DNA from: Arthrobacter cryoconiti
GTDB lineage: Bacteria > Actinomycetota > Actinomycetes > Actinomycetales > Micrococcaceae
DNA: 64,000 bases
NCBI RefSeq assembly: GCF_020905375.1
Contig: NZ_JAJJBU010000022.1
Span: 62,001-126,000 of the forward strand
Direction: 5' to 3'
In this document: one piece after another, positions 53,611-62,629 of the stretch
How the letters are laid out: every line of letters begins with the position of its first letter
Position numbering within the stretch: the first letter of the stretch is position 1
Translations under genes and position numbers: made by a program
The notes under the pieces: model-generated
Databases searched by the model: none
What the model was told of the DNA's origin: nothing
The model's input: only the letters and a program-made list of their open reading frames with translations

Positions 53611-55110
53611 ACGGAGTTCTTCTACGGCACCCGCTGACATTCCGTAGTAGAGAAACGGCGAACGAACCACTGCCGCTTGGGCGACCTTAAGTTGACTCAC
53701 CTGCAACTCCTGAGCAGACATCCCTCTGGTCAAGGTTGTCCCCGGCCCGGCGCTTTGCAGCCCATCCACCATGCGTGTGCCGCCAACATCCACCACCGAA
53801 CCGCATCCATGCTGCATTGACCGCGACAGTGAATCGCTCGCCACACCCATATACGCATAGGTGAAAAAGATACAGTCGTATGGCCGCGCCGCGGCAACCA
53901 ACAACGCGCTGTTCACGTTCGACAGCGGTTCCGGCTCCAGGACAAACCCCCTCACTCCTGTGGACGCCAGTAGAACCACACTGACGACGACGGCCAAGGC
54001 TACCGTGAGATTCATCCGGGGCCGACTGAGCCTGACGTGGCTTCTGCGGGAGAGGACCCCGGCGCCAGCATCGGCAGCCACACCGAGGCAAAGCGCCAAG
54101 TGTGGAGCCACGAAGTTGGGATAGTGGTCAAAGAAACTGTCGGAGGTCAGCAACACGGCGGAGATCACAACAGCCAGCAACGCCCACCAGACCTCATCCC
54201 CCCACGCACGCAGACGGCGGCGCCCGGCCAGTCCGGTGTAGACCGTAGCCACGATGCACACCACTCCAAGTGACGACACGGCGAGGATGAGAAAGTCCGG
54301 CGCGTCCGCCCCGAAAAAATCCCGGAGCCGGTACATCAAGGGCTTGCCCGCACCGTCGGTGCGCGCGAGCTGTGCCAGGATCACGTCGGTGAACATGGCC
54401 CCGGGTGCCAGCACAAAGAACGGCCCCATGACCGCCGTGCACACCGCCGCACCAACCAGCGCAAAGCGCAGCAGGAGCAACGGGCCAAACCGCACGGCGA
54501 CCAGGATACCGATGACCAGAATAGGCAGCACAGCCCACAGTTTGAAACAAAGGGCCAGCCCTAGAAATACTGCCGCCAATGCGACCGCCCGGCGGGGTGG
54601 GCGCCGCCCGCTCCTGAGGGCGAGCAAGGCCGCCAAGACACACACATTCAGGATGGGTGTAAGCATGACGGAGCGTTCGGCTATGGTGGCCACGGACCAG
54701 AGCGCATACAGGCCAGCTCCTACAATCACCGCCAGGTATCCCAACTTTTTTAGCAAAACCCCTATGAGCACCGTGTTCAGTGTTCCGATCAACACAAACA
54801 ACACCCTGGCCGCACCCATGCCAGCGGTATCTGAGAGCAGGTGGCCAAGGAGCGCAAACGGCGCCATCAACAGAGCGATACCAGGCGGATGGACCAGGAC
54901 ATAGTCGCGGTATGGCAGTGACCCGGCTATCAGGTGCACACCGGCTGCATAGTGGACGCCGTCGTCGTATCCCCTAAAACCACCCAGTGTTCCGGTGAGT
55001 AAAAGCGGCAGTAGCCTGGTGACGAACGCCACCGCCGCGATGACAGCAATCAGCAGTTCCAGCGTGGGCGGCGGCTGGAACCTTGAGGCGACGCTGCGCA
55101 CTTTGTCCAC
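53554..55110 (-). CDS. Polytopic GT39/ArnT-like glycosyltransferase
   Basis: A 518-residue integral membrane protein with about eleven hydrophobic segments. GFRGYDDGVHYAAGV places an Asp pair in the first extracellular loop, and YRDYVLVHPPG follows; this layout is shared by GT39/GT83/ArnT-type lipid-linked sugar transferases, which use polyprenyl-phosphate sugars outside the membrane. The GTG at 55110 has GAAGGA 4-5 nt upstream. It is 23 nt from the next gene on the same strand. Its last 57 bp overlap the DUF2304 gene on the other strand. Sugar and acceptor unknown. Confidence 0.75.
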   Translation of the reverse strand: MDKVRSVASRFQPPPTLELLIAVIAAVAFVTRLLPLLLTGTLGGFRGYDDGVHYAAGVHLIAGSLPYRDYVLVHPPGIALLMAPFALLGHLLSDTAGMGAARVLFVLIGTLNTVLIGVLLKKLGYLAVIVGAGLYALWSVATIAERSVMLTPILNVCVLAALLALRSGRRPPRRAVALAAVFLGLALCFKLWAVLPILVIGILVAVRFGPLLLLRFALVGAAVCTAVMGPFFVLAPGAMFTDVILAQLARTDGAGKPLMYRLRDFFGADAPDFLILAVSSLGVVCIVATVYTGLAGRRRLRAWGDEVWWALLAVVISAVLLTSDSFFDHYPNFVAPHLALCLGVAADAGAGVLSRRSHVRLSRPRMNLTVALAVVVSVVLLASTGVRGFVLEPEPLSNVNSALLVAAARPYDCIFFTYAYMGVASDSLSRSMQHGCGSVVDVGGTRMVDGLQSAGPGTTLTRGMSAQELQVSQLKVAQAAVVRSPFLYYGMSAGAVEELRSDFVLTASSGTFQVWARR

Positions 55111-55133
55111 GGATCCTTCTCGGTGCTGTCGAT

Positions 55134-56231
55134 TCAAGTGGAGATTGTTGGAGAAAGGTCGCTGGCCACCTGGCGGGCACGGGTCGTCCAAGTATTATCT
55201 TCCCGCAGCTGGAGCACTTTGTTGGTGATGGCGGCAATCTTTTCACGATGCCCGGCCAGGTCGTCAAGCAAGGCGGTGAGCCCTGCCGGTTTGAACGGCA
55301 CCGCCCATCCGTTGTCATGGGCGCCAACAAACTGTGCAACATTGGTTCCAGTGTTAACGATCACCGGTTTTCCGAACCCAATGTATTCGGCAAATTTTAT
55401 GGGCGCCGCGAAGGAACGGTATATGCTGGGCTCGATGAAGAGCATGCAAATATCGGCCTGCTCATAGTAAGGAACCAGCTCGGTGCCGTTCTTGTGCACC
55501 ACCTGGATCCGATCGTTCATCAGGCTCCGGTATTCGTGTGCGTTTCGCTCCCATTCATCCTCACGGGTGCAAATGGTCAGCCACGCATTTTTGGACGCCG
55601 CAACGGCCTGAACACAGCCGTGCATGGAGTAGTAGCCACCCAACCCGCCCACATACAGCAGGTGAACGCCTTCCCTCTCCGTTGACGGTGCATCGACGAT
55701 GTCACCGCCAGGGGGCAGTGCCTTGTGGCGGCTCACTGGAACATGCGGGACAAACTTTCCCATGCCCAACGATGGCATGTACAACGTGTCCACGGCAGCC
55801 TTGTAAGCCACCAGGTCCAGGTGGTACAGCGCCCTGGTGGCCGTGTGGACCACCGGGTTCAGGCGTTCCTTGTATTCGGGGAAGCGCCAGTACACGTCCC
55901 GGTAGAACAGCCCAACCTTGATGCCGTTCCGCCGGGCAAACCGCAAGAACGCCACGTCCATGAATGGGTGGCGGGGCAGATGGTCAGCGTCGGTGAGCGC
56001 AGTAGGCATGGTGTGGCTCTCCGAATACAGGAAATCAAAGCTCTCACCGGCCGCAATGCGCTTCTTCAGCGCCTTGATCAGCACACGGCGTTCCCTTGAT
56101 TCCCCGGAGACCAGTTCCACGTCGTATCCAATATCCCTGAAGGCTTCCAGCATACGCATCGGGCGCAGGCCGCTGCCGGTCTTGGCGTGGGGGGTCAATG
56201 GATAGGGTACGTGGTAGATCATGCGAGCCAT
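55134..56231 (-). CDS. GT-B glycosyltransferase (family 4-like)
   Basis: A 365-residue GT-B protein. It opens RMIYHVPYPLTPHAKTGSG with RPMRMLEAFRDIGYDVELVSG, and the donor half contains LLYVGGLGGYYSMHGCVQ and FAAPIKFAEYIGFGKPVIVNTG, replacing the typical E-x7-E with a related EYIGFGKPV block. It is a cytoplasmic sugar transferase likely acting on the same polymer as its neighbours. It has a moderately unusual aromatic-rich middle part (VGLFYRDVYWRFPEYKERL), also seen in similar enzymes of surface polysaccharide clusters. Specificity not readable. Confidence 0.78.
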   Translation of the reverse strand: MARMIYHVPYPLTPHAKTGSGLRPMRMLEAFRDIGYDVELVSGESRERRVLIKALKKRIAAGESFDFLYSESHTMPTALTDADHLPRHPFMDVAFLRFARRNGIKVGLFYRDVYWRFPEYKERLNPVVHTATRALYHLDLVAYKAAVDTLYMPSLGMGKFVPHVPVSRHKALPPGGDIVDAPSTEREGVHLLYVGGLGGYYSMHGCVQAVAASKNAWLTICTREDEWERNAHEYRSLMNDRIQVVHKNGTELVPYYEQADICMLFIEPSIYRSFAAPIKFAEYIGFGKPVIVNTGTNVAQFVGAHDNGWAVPFKPAGLTALLDDLAGHREKIAAITNKVLQLREDNTWTTRARQVASDLSPTIST

Positions 56232-56303
56232 GGCTGGAACTTTCTTGAAACGGTGCCGTGCTGGTGCACCGGGCGGTGGGGACGGGGTGGGAATCGCGCG
56301 TGG

Positions 56304-57608
56304 TTAGCCTTCCAGGACGGCCGCCTTCGGATCAAGTCCCCTGTCAAAACGGTGCCCCACCCACAGCGCCATCACGGTGAACGCGACCAGTATCACTGCC
56401 ATAGCCAAGGACACGATGGTCAAGTTGGAGACGATGTCCCCCTTCAGAAAGAACAGCAAGGAGAGCGGAACTGCCGTGTAAACCAGTGCATGGGCCAGCA
56501 TCAGGTGTTGGGTTTCAGTGACAACAAAAATGGTAGAAATGGGCGAGGTGATCAGACTCATAAATAGCCACGGAACGAGAGCCCTGGCGATATTGCCGGC
56601 GTCGGCCCACTCTGCGCCCAAGACCACCGGGAACGCCCAGGGGGAAAGCCAGTAGATGAGCGCAAAAGGGATAATGCCAAGGACAGCCGAACGGTAGACC
56701 GACGTTTTGGCGAACGCGAACATGGTGCCCCGTTCCATGACTGATAGGCGCTGGAAGAACACCTGCGCCAGAGCCCCATTGATCAGCGCCAGTGGTACTT
56801 CCAACAACTTCCATGCCATGTAAAACTGTCCAAGAAGTGCTCCGGAATACACGACGCCGATGATCAAGTTGATGCCGTTGGTCCGCACTGCATCTACCAG
56901 TGCATTGGGCCCATTGAGCAGGGGCATCCGGCGGTATCTTCCAAAGAGTCCCCGAATGCTCTCCTCCGAGGCATCCAGCCCTTGACGTACCTCCCGAGCC
57001 TTGTGCCGCAGCGTCAGCAACGCCGTCCCCTGACCCACAAGTGTTCCCAGGATCAGCCCTCCTACACCTGTTATTTTTCCCAAAGCAAGCGCCAACTGGG
57101 CCAGAGCAGTACCCCCGCTTTGCAGCACGCGGTTGATTCCGATTGCTTTGTAGTTACTGCGGCGGTTGAGCCAGTACGTCAGGGCGGAAATCTCCCCAAG
57201 CGTGAAGATACTCAACCCCACCAGCCACAACCAGGGCGCGAGTTCCGGCTTACCTAGCGCACGGGCAATCAGTGGTGAGCCGATCCCGCACACCAGCGTT
57301 GCGCCCACGCTGATGGCAATGATCAAGCGAGTGACACCTTTTTTGAGAACCTTGGCGTCGGCGTCGTGCCGGGGCAGCATGATGGCCATGTCGTAGCGCA
57401 AGGCCGCAACAACCGTCACGGTGGCTACCAAGGAGGCATACAGCGAAAATAGCCCGTAATCTCGCGGTGAATACAAGCGGGACAGCACCGGGGTCAGGAC
57501 TAGTACCAGGACCTGCGCGGCGACGGTCCCGGTCAGCAACGTCAGTACATGGCGCAAGAACTGGCTCCGTCGCCACATGGCAACTCTCCTGCCAATACTG
57601 CTACTCAC
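56304..57608 (-). CDS. wzx: Wzx-type lipopolysaccharide/teichoic flippase
   Basis: A 434-residue MOP-superfamily flippase with about twelve hydrophobic segments. It opens FLRHVLTLLTGTVAAQVLVL and then PVLSRLYSPRDYGLFSLY, the typical polysaccharide-synthase entry with the PxxYG-like turn. It moves the undecaprenyl-linked repeat unit across the membrane. It begins with GTG overlapping the upstream GT stop (GTGA). The long cytoplasmic loop between helices 6 and 7 (ASEESIRGLFGRYRRMP) is usual for the family. No Wzy polymerase is recognised within the window. Confidence 0.87.
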   Translation of the reverse strand: MSSSIGRRVAMWRRSQFLRHVLTLLTGTVAAQVLVLVLTPVLSRLYSPRDYGLFSLYASLVATVTVVAALRYDMAIMLPRHDADAKVLKKGVTRLIIAISVGATLVCGIGSPLIARALGKPELAPWLWLVGLSIFTLGEISALTYWLNRRSNYKAIGINRVLQSGGTALAQLALALGKITGVGGLILGTLVGQGTALLTLRHKAREVRQGLDASEESIRGLFGRYRRMPLLNGPNALVDAVRTNGINLIIGVVYSGALLGQFYMAWKLLEVPLALINGALAQVFFQRLSVMERGTMFAFAKTSVYRSAVLGIIPFALIYWLSPWAFPVVLGAEWADAGNIARALVPWLFMSLITSPISTIFVVTETQHLMLAHALVYTAVPLSLLFFLKGDIVSNLTIVSLAMAVILVAFTVMALWVGHRFDRGLDPKAAVLEG

Positions 57609-58774
57609 GCGGGCATCTTCCCCGCAGCCACAGCAAGGACTTCTGCCGCGGCCAATCGACCTGAGGCTTGCAAAGAGGCGTTCTCAATCGCCCAGGCAGT
57701 CCGCGCATCGCGCCCCAGATCCGTTCCCCGCAGCAACCCACACATAGCCTGCGCAACTTCGTCTATTGCGTACGCGCTGGTGACACCCAACGCGTTCTCG
57801 TTGACCACCCGGGCGCCGTCGCCTTGACCGGCGAAAACAACGGGTGTTCCACAGGCCGCTGCGGCGTAAATTTTAGTTGGTTTGGCAAAGTCGTAGCCCT
57901 GTCCTGGCTTGATGCTGACCAGAGCTGCGAGCGCATCTCGAATCCAGCTAGCAGCCTCCGCAGGGCTGACGACCCCGCCGAAATGCACGGCTCCCGGGGC
58001 ATGAGCTGCGGCCAGGTCCTTGAGCTTGGCTTCATCAGTGCCTTGTCCAAAAAAGCGTATTTCTGCATCTGGAAACTGTCTTCGAACCACAGCCAGCGCG
58101 TCAATGAAGATACCGGCTCCCTGCCATTCGCTCATGGTTCCAGTGTAGACAAAGTAAGGTTTTTCAATCTGAGCACTCACTACGTCAGGTTTGAAGACGG
58201 CGGTGTCAACACCGTTTCCCACCACTTTGATTTGAGGAGCCGGCACGTTGAATTTAGCCACCTTTTCAGCCACAGGATCTGAAACGGCCAGAACCATCGT
58301 TGCCCGACGAAGTACAAACCCCTCGACTGCCCGCATGGCTGCTTTGACCACCCCGGGAACACTCGTAGCTGAAAGGGCCTCGGTCCACACGTCAGCGGCG
58401 TAGTACACGAACGGACGGCGCCGTATCAGAGAGGAGAGGGCCACGGCGATCCCTGTGGTGGGCGGCGGTTCCGAGACCACCACGTCGGCACGCATGACAA
58501 GAAGCCGGAAAAAGGCTGGGATATCAAAGCTTAGGTACTGAATGTAGCCGCGTACATATCCACCTGAGTCACGTAGCACGGGCCAGCGGAGCAGACGATA
58601 CGATGGCTCCAGATCGGTGAATCCGGTGGGTAGCTTGGTCGTAACCACGTCGACGTCGGCGCCCTGCTCTACCAAGCTGTCAACCAGGGCCCGCAGTCTG
58701 AAGGCCGCGGCACCCACTTCGGGAGCATAGAGTCGGCTTGTAACAACCACGCGCAGTGGTTTCGTTTGGCCCAT
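57605..58774 (-). CDS. Glycosyltransferase family 4 (WbuB-like)
   Basis: A 389-residue GT4 enzyme. The N-terminal half begins RVVVTSRLYAPEVGAAAFRL, followed by VVVSEPPPTTGIAVALS and YYAADVWTEAL; the donor half has VKVVGNGVDTAVFKP-like and FAKPTKIYAAAACGTPVVFAG segments. The combination matches the WbuB group that adds amino sugars in O-antigen synthesis. It overlaps the flippase start by 4 nt and the oxidoreductase stop by 1 nt, so it is inside the same operon as wbpB-E-D. A link to the diacetamido-uronate made by those genes is inferred. Confidence 0.87.
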   Translation of the reverse strand: MGQTKPLRVVVTSRLYAPEVGAAAFRLRALVDSLVEQGADVDVVTTKLPTGFTDLEPSYRLLRWPVLRDSGGYVRGYIQYLSFDIPAFFRLLVMRADVVVSEPPPTTGIAVALSSLIRRRPFVYYAADVWTEALSATSVPGVVKAAMRAVEGFVLRRATMVLAVSDPVAEKVAKFNVPAPQIKVVGNGVDTAVFKPDVVSAQIEKPYFVYTGTMSEWQGAGIFIDALAVVRRQFPDAEIRFFGQGTDEAKLKDLAAAHAPGAVHFGGVVSPAEAASWIRDALAALVSIKPGQGYDFAKPTKIYAAAACGTPVVFAGQGDGARVVNENALGVTSAYAIDEVAQAMCGLLRGTDLGRDARTAWAIENASLQASGRLAAAEVLAVAAGKMPA

Positions 58775-59766
58775 TAGTCGGCGATCCTAATCACGGAGCC
58801 GGAACGTGCCGATTCCAGCACAGCTTCCGCAACGATCAGCGTGCTCTGCCCCTCCACCAGAGTGACCACGTCGTTGCGAATGCCCAGGACTGCGTCGCGA
58901 AATGCCTCGTGCTCGGTCCGCAGGGGTTCTGGTTTAGCTATGGCTAAACGGGTGACATTGCCTTCTGAAACGCCCCGGAATGCGCCAATAGAATCCCATT
59001 GGGTGGCTACAAGACCATTTTCGTAAAAGGTGAGATCTGCCGTGACAGTGTTCGCCACAAAAGCTCCCTTCTCACCGGTCACCACGGTCAGTCGTTCCTT
59101 CTTGGGCGAGAGCCAATTGACCAAGTGGTTGGTGATGACACCGTTTTGCAGCTTACCGGTGACGGAAACCATGTCCTCGTGGATCCTACCGCTGCGCGTA
59201 GTAGTCTGGGCAAACACTGATTCGTAGCCGCTCTGTGCCAGCCATGCTGTGAGGTCGATGTCGTGGGTTCCTAAGTCCTTCACCACGCCGACGTCGGCTA
59301 TGCGCGCCGGGAATGGTCCCTGGCGACTTGTGGAGATCTGATAGACCTCGCCCAGTTCGCCATTAGCGATGCGTTGTCGCAATGACTGCAGCGCTGGATT
59401 AAAACGCTCGATGTGGCCAACAGCTCCCACAAGTCCCGCGGCCGCAAAAGCATCAACCAGACGTTTGCCTGCTGGCGCACTGGCGGCGATCGGCTTCTCC
59501 ACGAGAGTGTGGACACCGGCTCCAGCCAACGCCAACCCAACTTCCTCGTGCATGCCGGTGGGGACAGCAGCAACAGCCATATCCAAGCCAGCCGCAATGA
59601 GCTCTTCAACGCTGCGCAGAAGAGGTAGATCCCGGGCAACGCCGTACGGGTCAGCGTAGGTATCAGCAACAGCTACCAGTTCCACACCCTCCAGTTCACG
59701 GATAACGCGAGCATGGTGCCTGCCCATCATTCCCAGGCCAATCAGTCCCATGCGCAAAGTAGCCAT
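58774..59766 (-). CDS. wbpB: UDP-GlcNAcA 3-dehydrogenase (WbpB-like, Gfo/Idh/MocA family)
   Basis: A 330-residue Gfo/Idh/MocA oxidoreductase. The NAD motif is LIGLGMMGRHHARV, the conserved EKPIA follows at about residue 92, and DLGTHDIDLTAWL carries the active-site Asp-His. In the Wbp route the enzyme oxidises C3 of UDP-N-acetyl-glucosaminuronate, passing the hydride to 2-oxoglutarate via NAD. Neighbouring wbpE, wbpD and wbpA homologues support this over other family roles. It ends on the first base of the GT4 gene and begins 2 nt after wbpE. Confidence 0.85.
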   Translation of the reverse strand: MATLRMGLIGLGMMGRHHARVIRELEGVELVAVADTYADPYGVARDLPLLRSVEELIAAGLDMAVAAVPTGMHEEVGLALAGAGVHTLVEKPIAASAPAGKRLVDAFAAAGLVGAVGHIERFNPALQSLRQRIANGELGEVYQISTSRQGPFPARIADVGVVKDLGTHDIDLTAWLAQSGYESVFAQTTTRSGRIHEDMVSVTGKLQNGVITNHLVNWLSPKKERLTVVTGEKGAFVANTVTADLTFYENGLVATQWDSIGAFRGVSEGNVTRLAIAKPEPLRTEHEAFRDAVLGIRNDVVTLVEGQSTLIVAEAVLESARSGSVIRIAD

Positions 59767-59768
59767 AA

Positions 59769-60860
59769 CTATGCTCCTGCCGCAACGATTGAATTGACTG
59801 CCGTGACAATGCGCTCAAGGTCGGCAGGAGTCAGTGACGGATGAACCGGCAGCGAGAGTACTTCCTTGGCAGCGATCTCCGTGTTCGGCAGATCCGCTGG
59901 ACAGTTGAACGACGGAAGTCGGTGATTCGGTACCGGGTAGTACACACCGGAGCCGATGTTGAAATCTTCTAATAGAAGCTCGTGGAGCTTGTCACGCCCC
60001 TCCGCAACCCTCACGGTGTACTGGTGGTAGACGTGTTCGGCGCCTATCGCCACCGTTGGTGTTTTCACCCCTTCAAGGTTCGCCGTCAAGAATGCCGCGT
60101 TCTCCTGGCGCTGACGAGTCCAGCCAAGCACCTTCGTAAGTTGAACCCGCCCGATGGCCGCGTGCAAATCAGTCATTCGGTTGTTAAAGCCCACGAGTTC
60201 ATTGTGATACTGGGTTTTCATTCCTTGATTGCGTAAGAGCCGTAGCCGCCGCTCTACCTCGGGGTCCGACGTCGACACCATGCCTCCTTCGCCGGAGGTC
60301 ATGTTTTTTGTGGGGTACAGGCTGAACATTCCGAATTTGCCAAACGTGCCGACCTGGCGGCCGTTTAGCCGAGCACCGTGAGCTTGCGCAGCATCCTCAT
60401 AGAGGTCAATCCCGTACTTGCTAGCCAGGGCCGCAAACGCATCCGCTGCGAAAGGGTGACCGTACAGGTGAACGGGCATAATGCCTTTGGTCCGCTCCGT
60501 GATCAAGGACTCCACGTGGGCCACATCCAGCGTGTAGTGCTCAAGTTCGATGTCGGCAAAGACGGCGGTTGCCCCAGTCAGCGCCACGGCGTTGCCCGTG
60601 GCCGCGAAGGTAAAGGATGGGACGATGATTTCATCGCCCGGACCCACCCCTGAGGCCAGCAACCCAAGGTGCAGTCCGGAGGTACCGGAATTTACGCCGA
60701 CGCTGGCACGTCCGTCCAACAGGACTTGAGAGAATTCTGTCTCGAATTGGGCCACCTCAGCGCCTTGGGCAAGCATGCCTGAGACTAGGACAGCGTCGAC
60801 CGCAGCCCGTTCCTGAGCACCAATAATCGGTTTTGCTGCGGGAATGAAATCGTATGTCAA
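59769..60860 (-). CDS. wbpE: UDP-3-oxo-sugar aminotransferase (WbpE-like, DegT family)
   Basis: A 363-residue DegT/DnrJ/EryC1 aminotransferase. The PLP lysine is Lys185 in YPTKNMTSGEGGM, and EDAAQAHGA carries the pyridine-binding Asp. It is expected to move an amino group from glutamate to C3 of the oxidised UDP-uronate. The opening IPAAKPIIGAQERAAVDAVL is typical of WbpE/WlbC-like enzymes. Its ATG overlaps wbpD by 4 nt and its stop is 2 nt before wbpB, so E, B and D are coupled. Confidence 0.9.
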   Translation of the reverse strand: MTYDFIPAAKPIIGAQERAAVDAVLVSGMLAQGAEVAQFETEFSQVLLDGRASVGVNSGTSGLHLGLLASGVGPGDEIIVPSFTFAATGNAVALTGATAVFADIELEHYTLDVAHVESLITERTKGIMPVHLYGHPFAADAFAALASKYGIDLYEDAAQAHGARLNGRQVGTFGKFGMFSLYPTKNMTSGEGGMVSTSDPEVERRLRLLRNQGMKTQYHNELVGFNNRMTDLHAAIGRVQLTKVLGWTRQRQENAAFLTANLEGVKTPTVAIGAEHVYHQYTVRVAEGRDKLHELLLEDFNIGSGVYYPVPNHRLPSFNCPADLPNTEIAAKEVLSLPVHPSLTPADLERIVTAVNSIVAAGA

Positions 60861-61453
60861 GCCGGGACCTCTGCCTCTTTCAAAGTTTCTTCCTTTTCAG
60901 TGTATGTTTCTCCAGTTTCAGGACACACCCAATTTTCGCCGTCGGACTTAAGCGGGAAGCCAGCCTTGCCCACCCAACCGATTCGCCGCGCCGGCACTCC
61001 GGCCACCAAGGCGAAGTCTGGCACGTCGCGAGTTACCACGGAGCCAGCAGCAATTGAGGCCCACCGGCCAATTTTCAAAGGAGCGATGCAGACTGCCCTG
61101 GCTCCTATAGAGGCGCCCTCGAAAATGGTGACACCCACAGGCGTCCAGTCGTCGGCGCTCTTGAGTGTCCCGTCCGGTTCCACCGCGCGAGGGTAGGTGT
61201 CATTAGTCAGCACCACGGCGGGTCCGATAAAAACTCCGTTGCCCAAGACAGCCGGTTCGTAAAGCAGGGCATAATTTTGGATCTTGCAATTCGCCCCAAT
61301 TTTCACCCCTGGCCCCACGTAGGCGCCTCGACCCAGAATACAATTCTCACCGAGTTCTGCGTCTTCGCGAATTTGGGCCAAGTGCCAGATTTTGGCACCG
61401 GCACCAATAATCGCCTGTTCCGATACGTCGGCCGTCGCTGCGGTACTCGTCAT
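60857..61453 (-). CDS. wbpD: N-acetyltransferase WbpD-like (left-handed beta helix)
   Basis: A 198-residue hexapeptide-repeat acetyltransferase. A left-handed beta-helix runs from about residue 15 to 150 (IIGAGAKIWHLAQIREDAELGENC, GRGAYVGPGVKIGANC), with a catalytic region VVLTNDTYPRAVE, which includes the Asn-Asp around the active His of the family, and VIAGVPARRIGWVG-like closing strands. It acetylates the new 3-amino group using acetyl-CoA. The ATG at 61453 has GAAGGG 8 nt upstream; 61471 is a longer option. The tail (CPETGETYTEKEETLKEAE) extends past the helix. Confidence 0.87.
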   Translation of the reverse strand: MTSTAATADVSEQAIIGAGAKIWHLAQIREDAELGENCILGRGAYVGPGVKIGANCKIQNYALLYEPAVLGNGVFIGPAVVLTNDTYPRAVEPDGTLKSADDWTPVGVTIFEGASIGARAVCIAPLKIGRWASIAAGSVVTRDVPDFALVAGVPARRIGWVGKAGFPLKSDGENWVCPETGETYTEKEETLKEAEVPA

Positions 61454-61516
61454 GATGTGCCCTTCACTCAATGCTCCCGGATTCTGCCCGGATCACCATT
61501 TTGGCCATTATCCCAG

Positions 61517-62620
61517 TCATTTTGTGAAACGCTGGATGTGGTTATATATGTCCGAGAAAAGCTCGGCAACCGCCGTGGGCGAATAGCGCAGAGATACTGT
61601 CTCCGCGATGTCTGATGAAGGCACCTCAGCGAACCGTTCCAAGGCCAGGAGCACTCCACGCGCATAGTCCTCGGCTCTGCCTGCGCTAACCAGTACGCTG
61701 TTCTTCTCGGTCAAGAAGTCCCGGACCGCCGGCAGGTCAGTAACCACTGCGGGGATGCCCGCAGCAATTGCCTCAGCTGCCGAGACGCAAAAAGTCTCGT
61801 GGTGGGTTGGCAGCAAAAAGACGTCAGCATTTCGCAGTTTCGCTGCTACTTGATCCGGCGGCAGAAGCCCCGTAATACTGAACTCTGAGGCGAGTTCGGC
61901 GGCTGCCGCCATCTTTTCTAGGTCCGCGTGTAACGGCCCATCGCCAACCCATGTCAAGCTCGCGGAGACTCCTTCGGTGCGCAGGATGCGCAGTGTCTCG
62001 AGGGCTAGTGCGGGGCGTTTACGCGTAATAAGCCCGCCGACGGAAACGATGCGCACCACCCCGCGTTTCTGGCCTGTACGTTCGGCCAGCGAATCCTGAG
62101 AAAGAACAACATTGGGCACCACGCTTAGCCCACGGCGACGCGCAAAGCGACGCAATTGTTCGGCTTGAGCCGAACTGACGGCCGTCACGGCGTCAGGAAG
62201 TTTGAGGACGTAGCGCAACCATGCGAAAGCCGCCCACTTCTTCGACACGCTGGCCGGATTCGCCATGCCGCTCCAATGTTCCGTGTGGACCCAGGGCGTT
62301 CTGTGGCAGATGGCCGCAGGCGCTGCGGCCACGGCGGAAGTGAACGCCATGGTGTGCAGCACGTCCGCGGTTTTCAGGCCTACAGCTAGCAAACGTATGG
62401 CTGTTAGTGCCTGCAGTGGCCGCCGCGGTGACACGGGGGCCCGGATCACGCTGACGCCGTCGTAGTTCTCTTCGGTCACGGGACCAGTCCTTCCGAGCTG
62501 GAAGTGGATCACGCGAACGTCGTGTCGCTGGGCTATGGCCTGAACGTGGAGAAGATTAAACGGCGCCTTTGACGGAGTGTTGGCATCCGGGAACCAAGTA
62601 GTGAGGACAAGAACGCGCAC
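61517..62620 (-). CDS. Glycosyltransferase family 4
   Basis: A 367-residue GT4 enzyme starting VLVLTTWFPDANTPSKAPFN. The acceptor half shows TEHWSGMANPASVSKKW, and the donor half SVGGLITRKRPALALETL and PTHHETFCVSAAEAIAAGIPAVV, with the E-x7-E pair. It resembles the first GT4 at 48481, which shares the same opening logic, so the two may be paralogues acting in series on one polymer. The start is a GTG. It sits between wbpD and the dehydrogenase, 63 and 9 nt away respectively. Sugar specificity unknown. Confidence 0.86.
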   Translation of the reverse strand: MRVLVLTTWFPDANTPSKAPFNLLHVQAIAQRHDVRVIHFQLGRTGPVTEENYDGVSVIRAPVSPRRPLQALTAIRLLAVGLKTADVLHTMAFTSAVAAAPAAICHRTPWVHTEHWSGMANPASVSKKWAAFAWLRYVLKLPDAVTAVSSAQAEQLRRFARRRGLSVVPNVVLSQDSLAERTGQKRGVVRIVSVGGLITRKRPALALETLRILRTEGVSASLTWVGDGPLHADLEKMAAAAELASEFSITGLLPPDQVAAKLRNADVFLLPTHHETFCVSAAEAIAAGIPAVVTDLPAVRDFLTEKNSVLVSAGRAEDYARGVLLALERFAEVPSSDIAETVSLRYSPTAVAELFSDIYNHIQRFTK

Positions 62621-62629
62621 GCAGGGAAC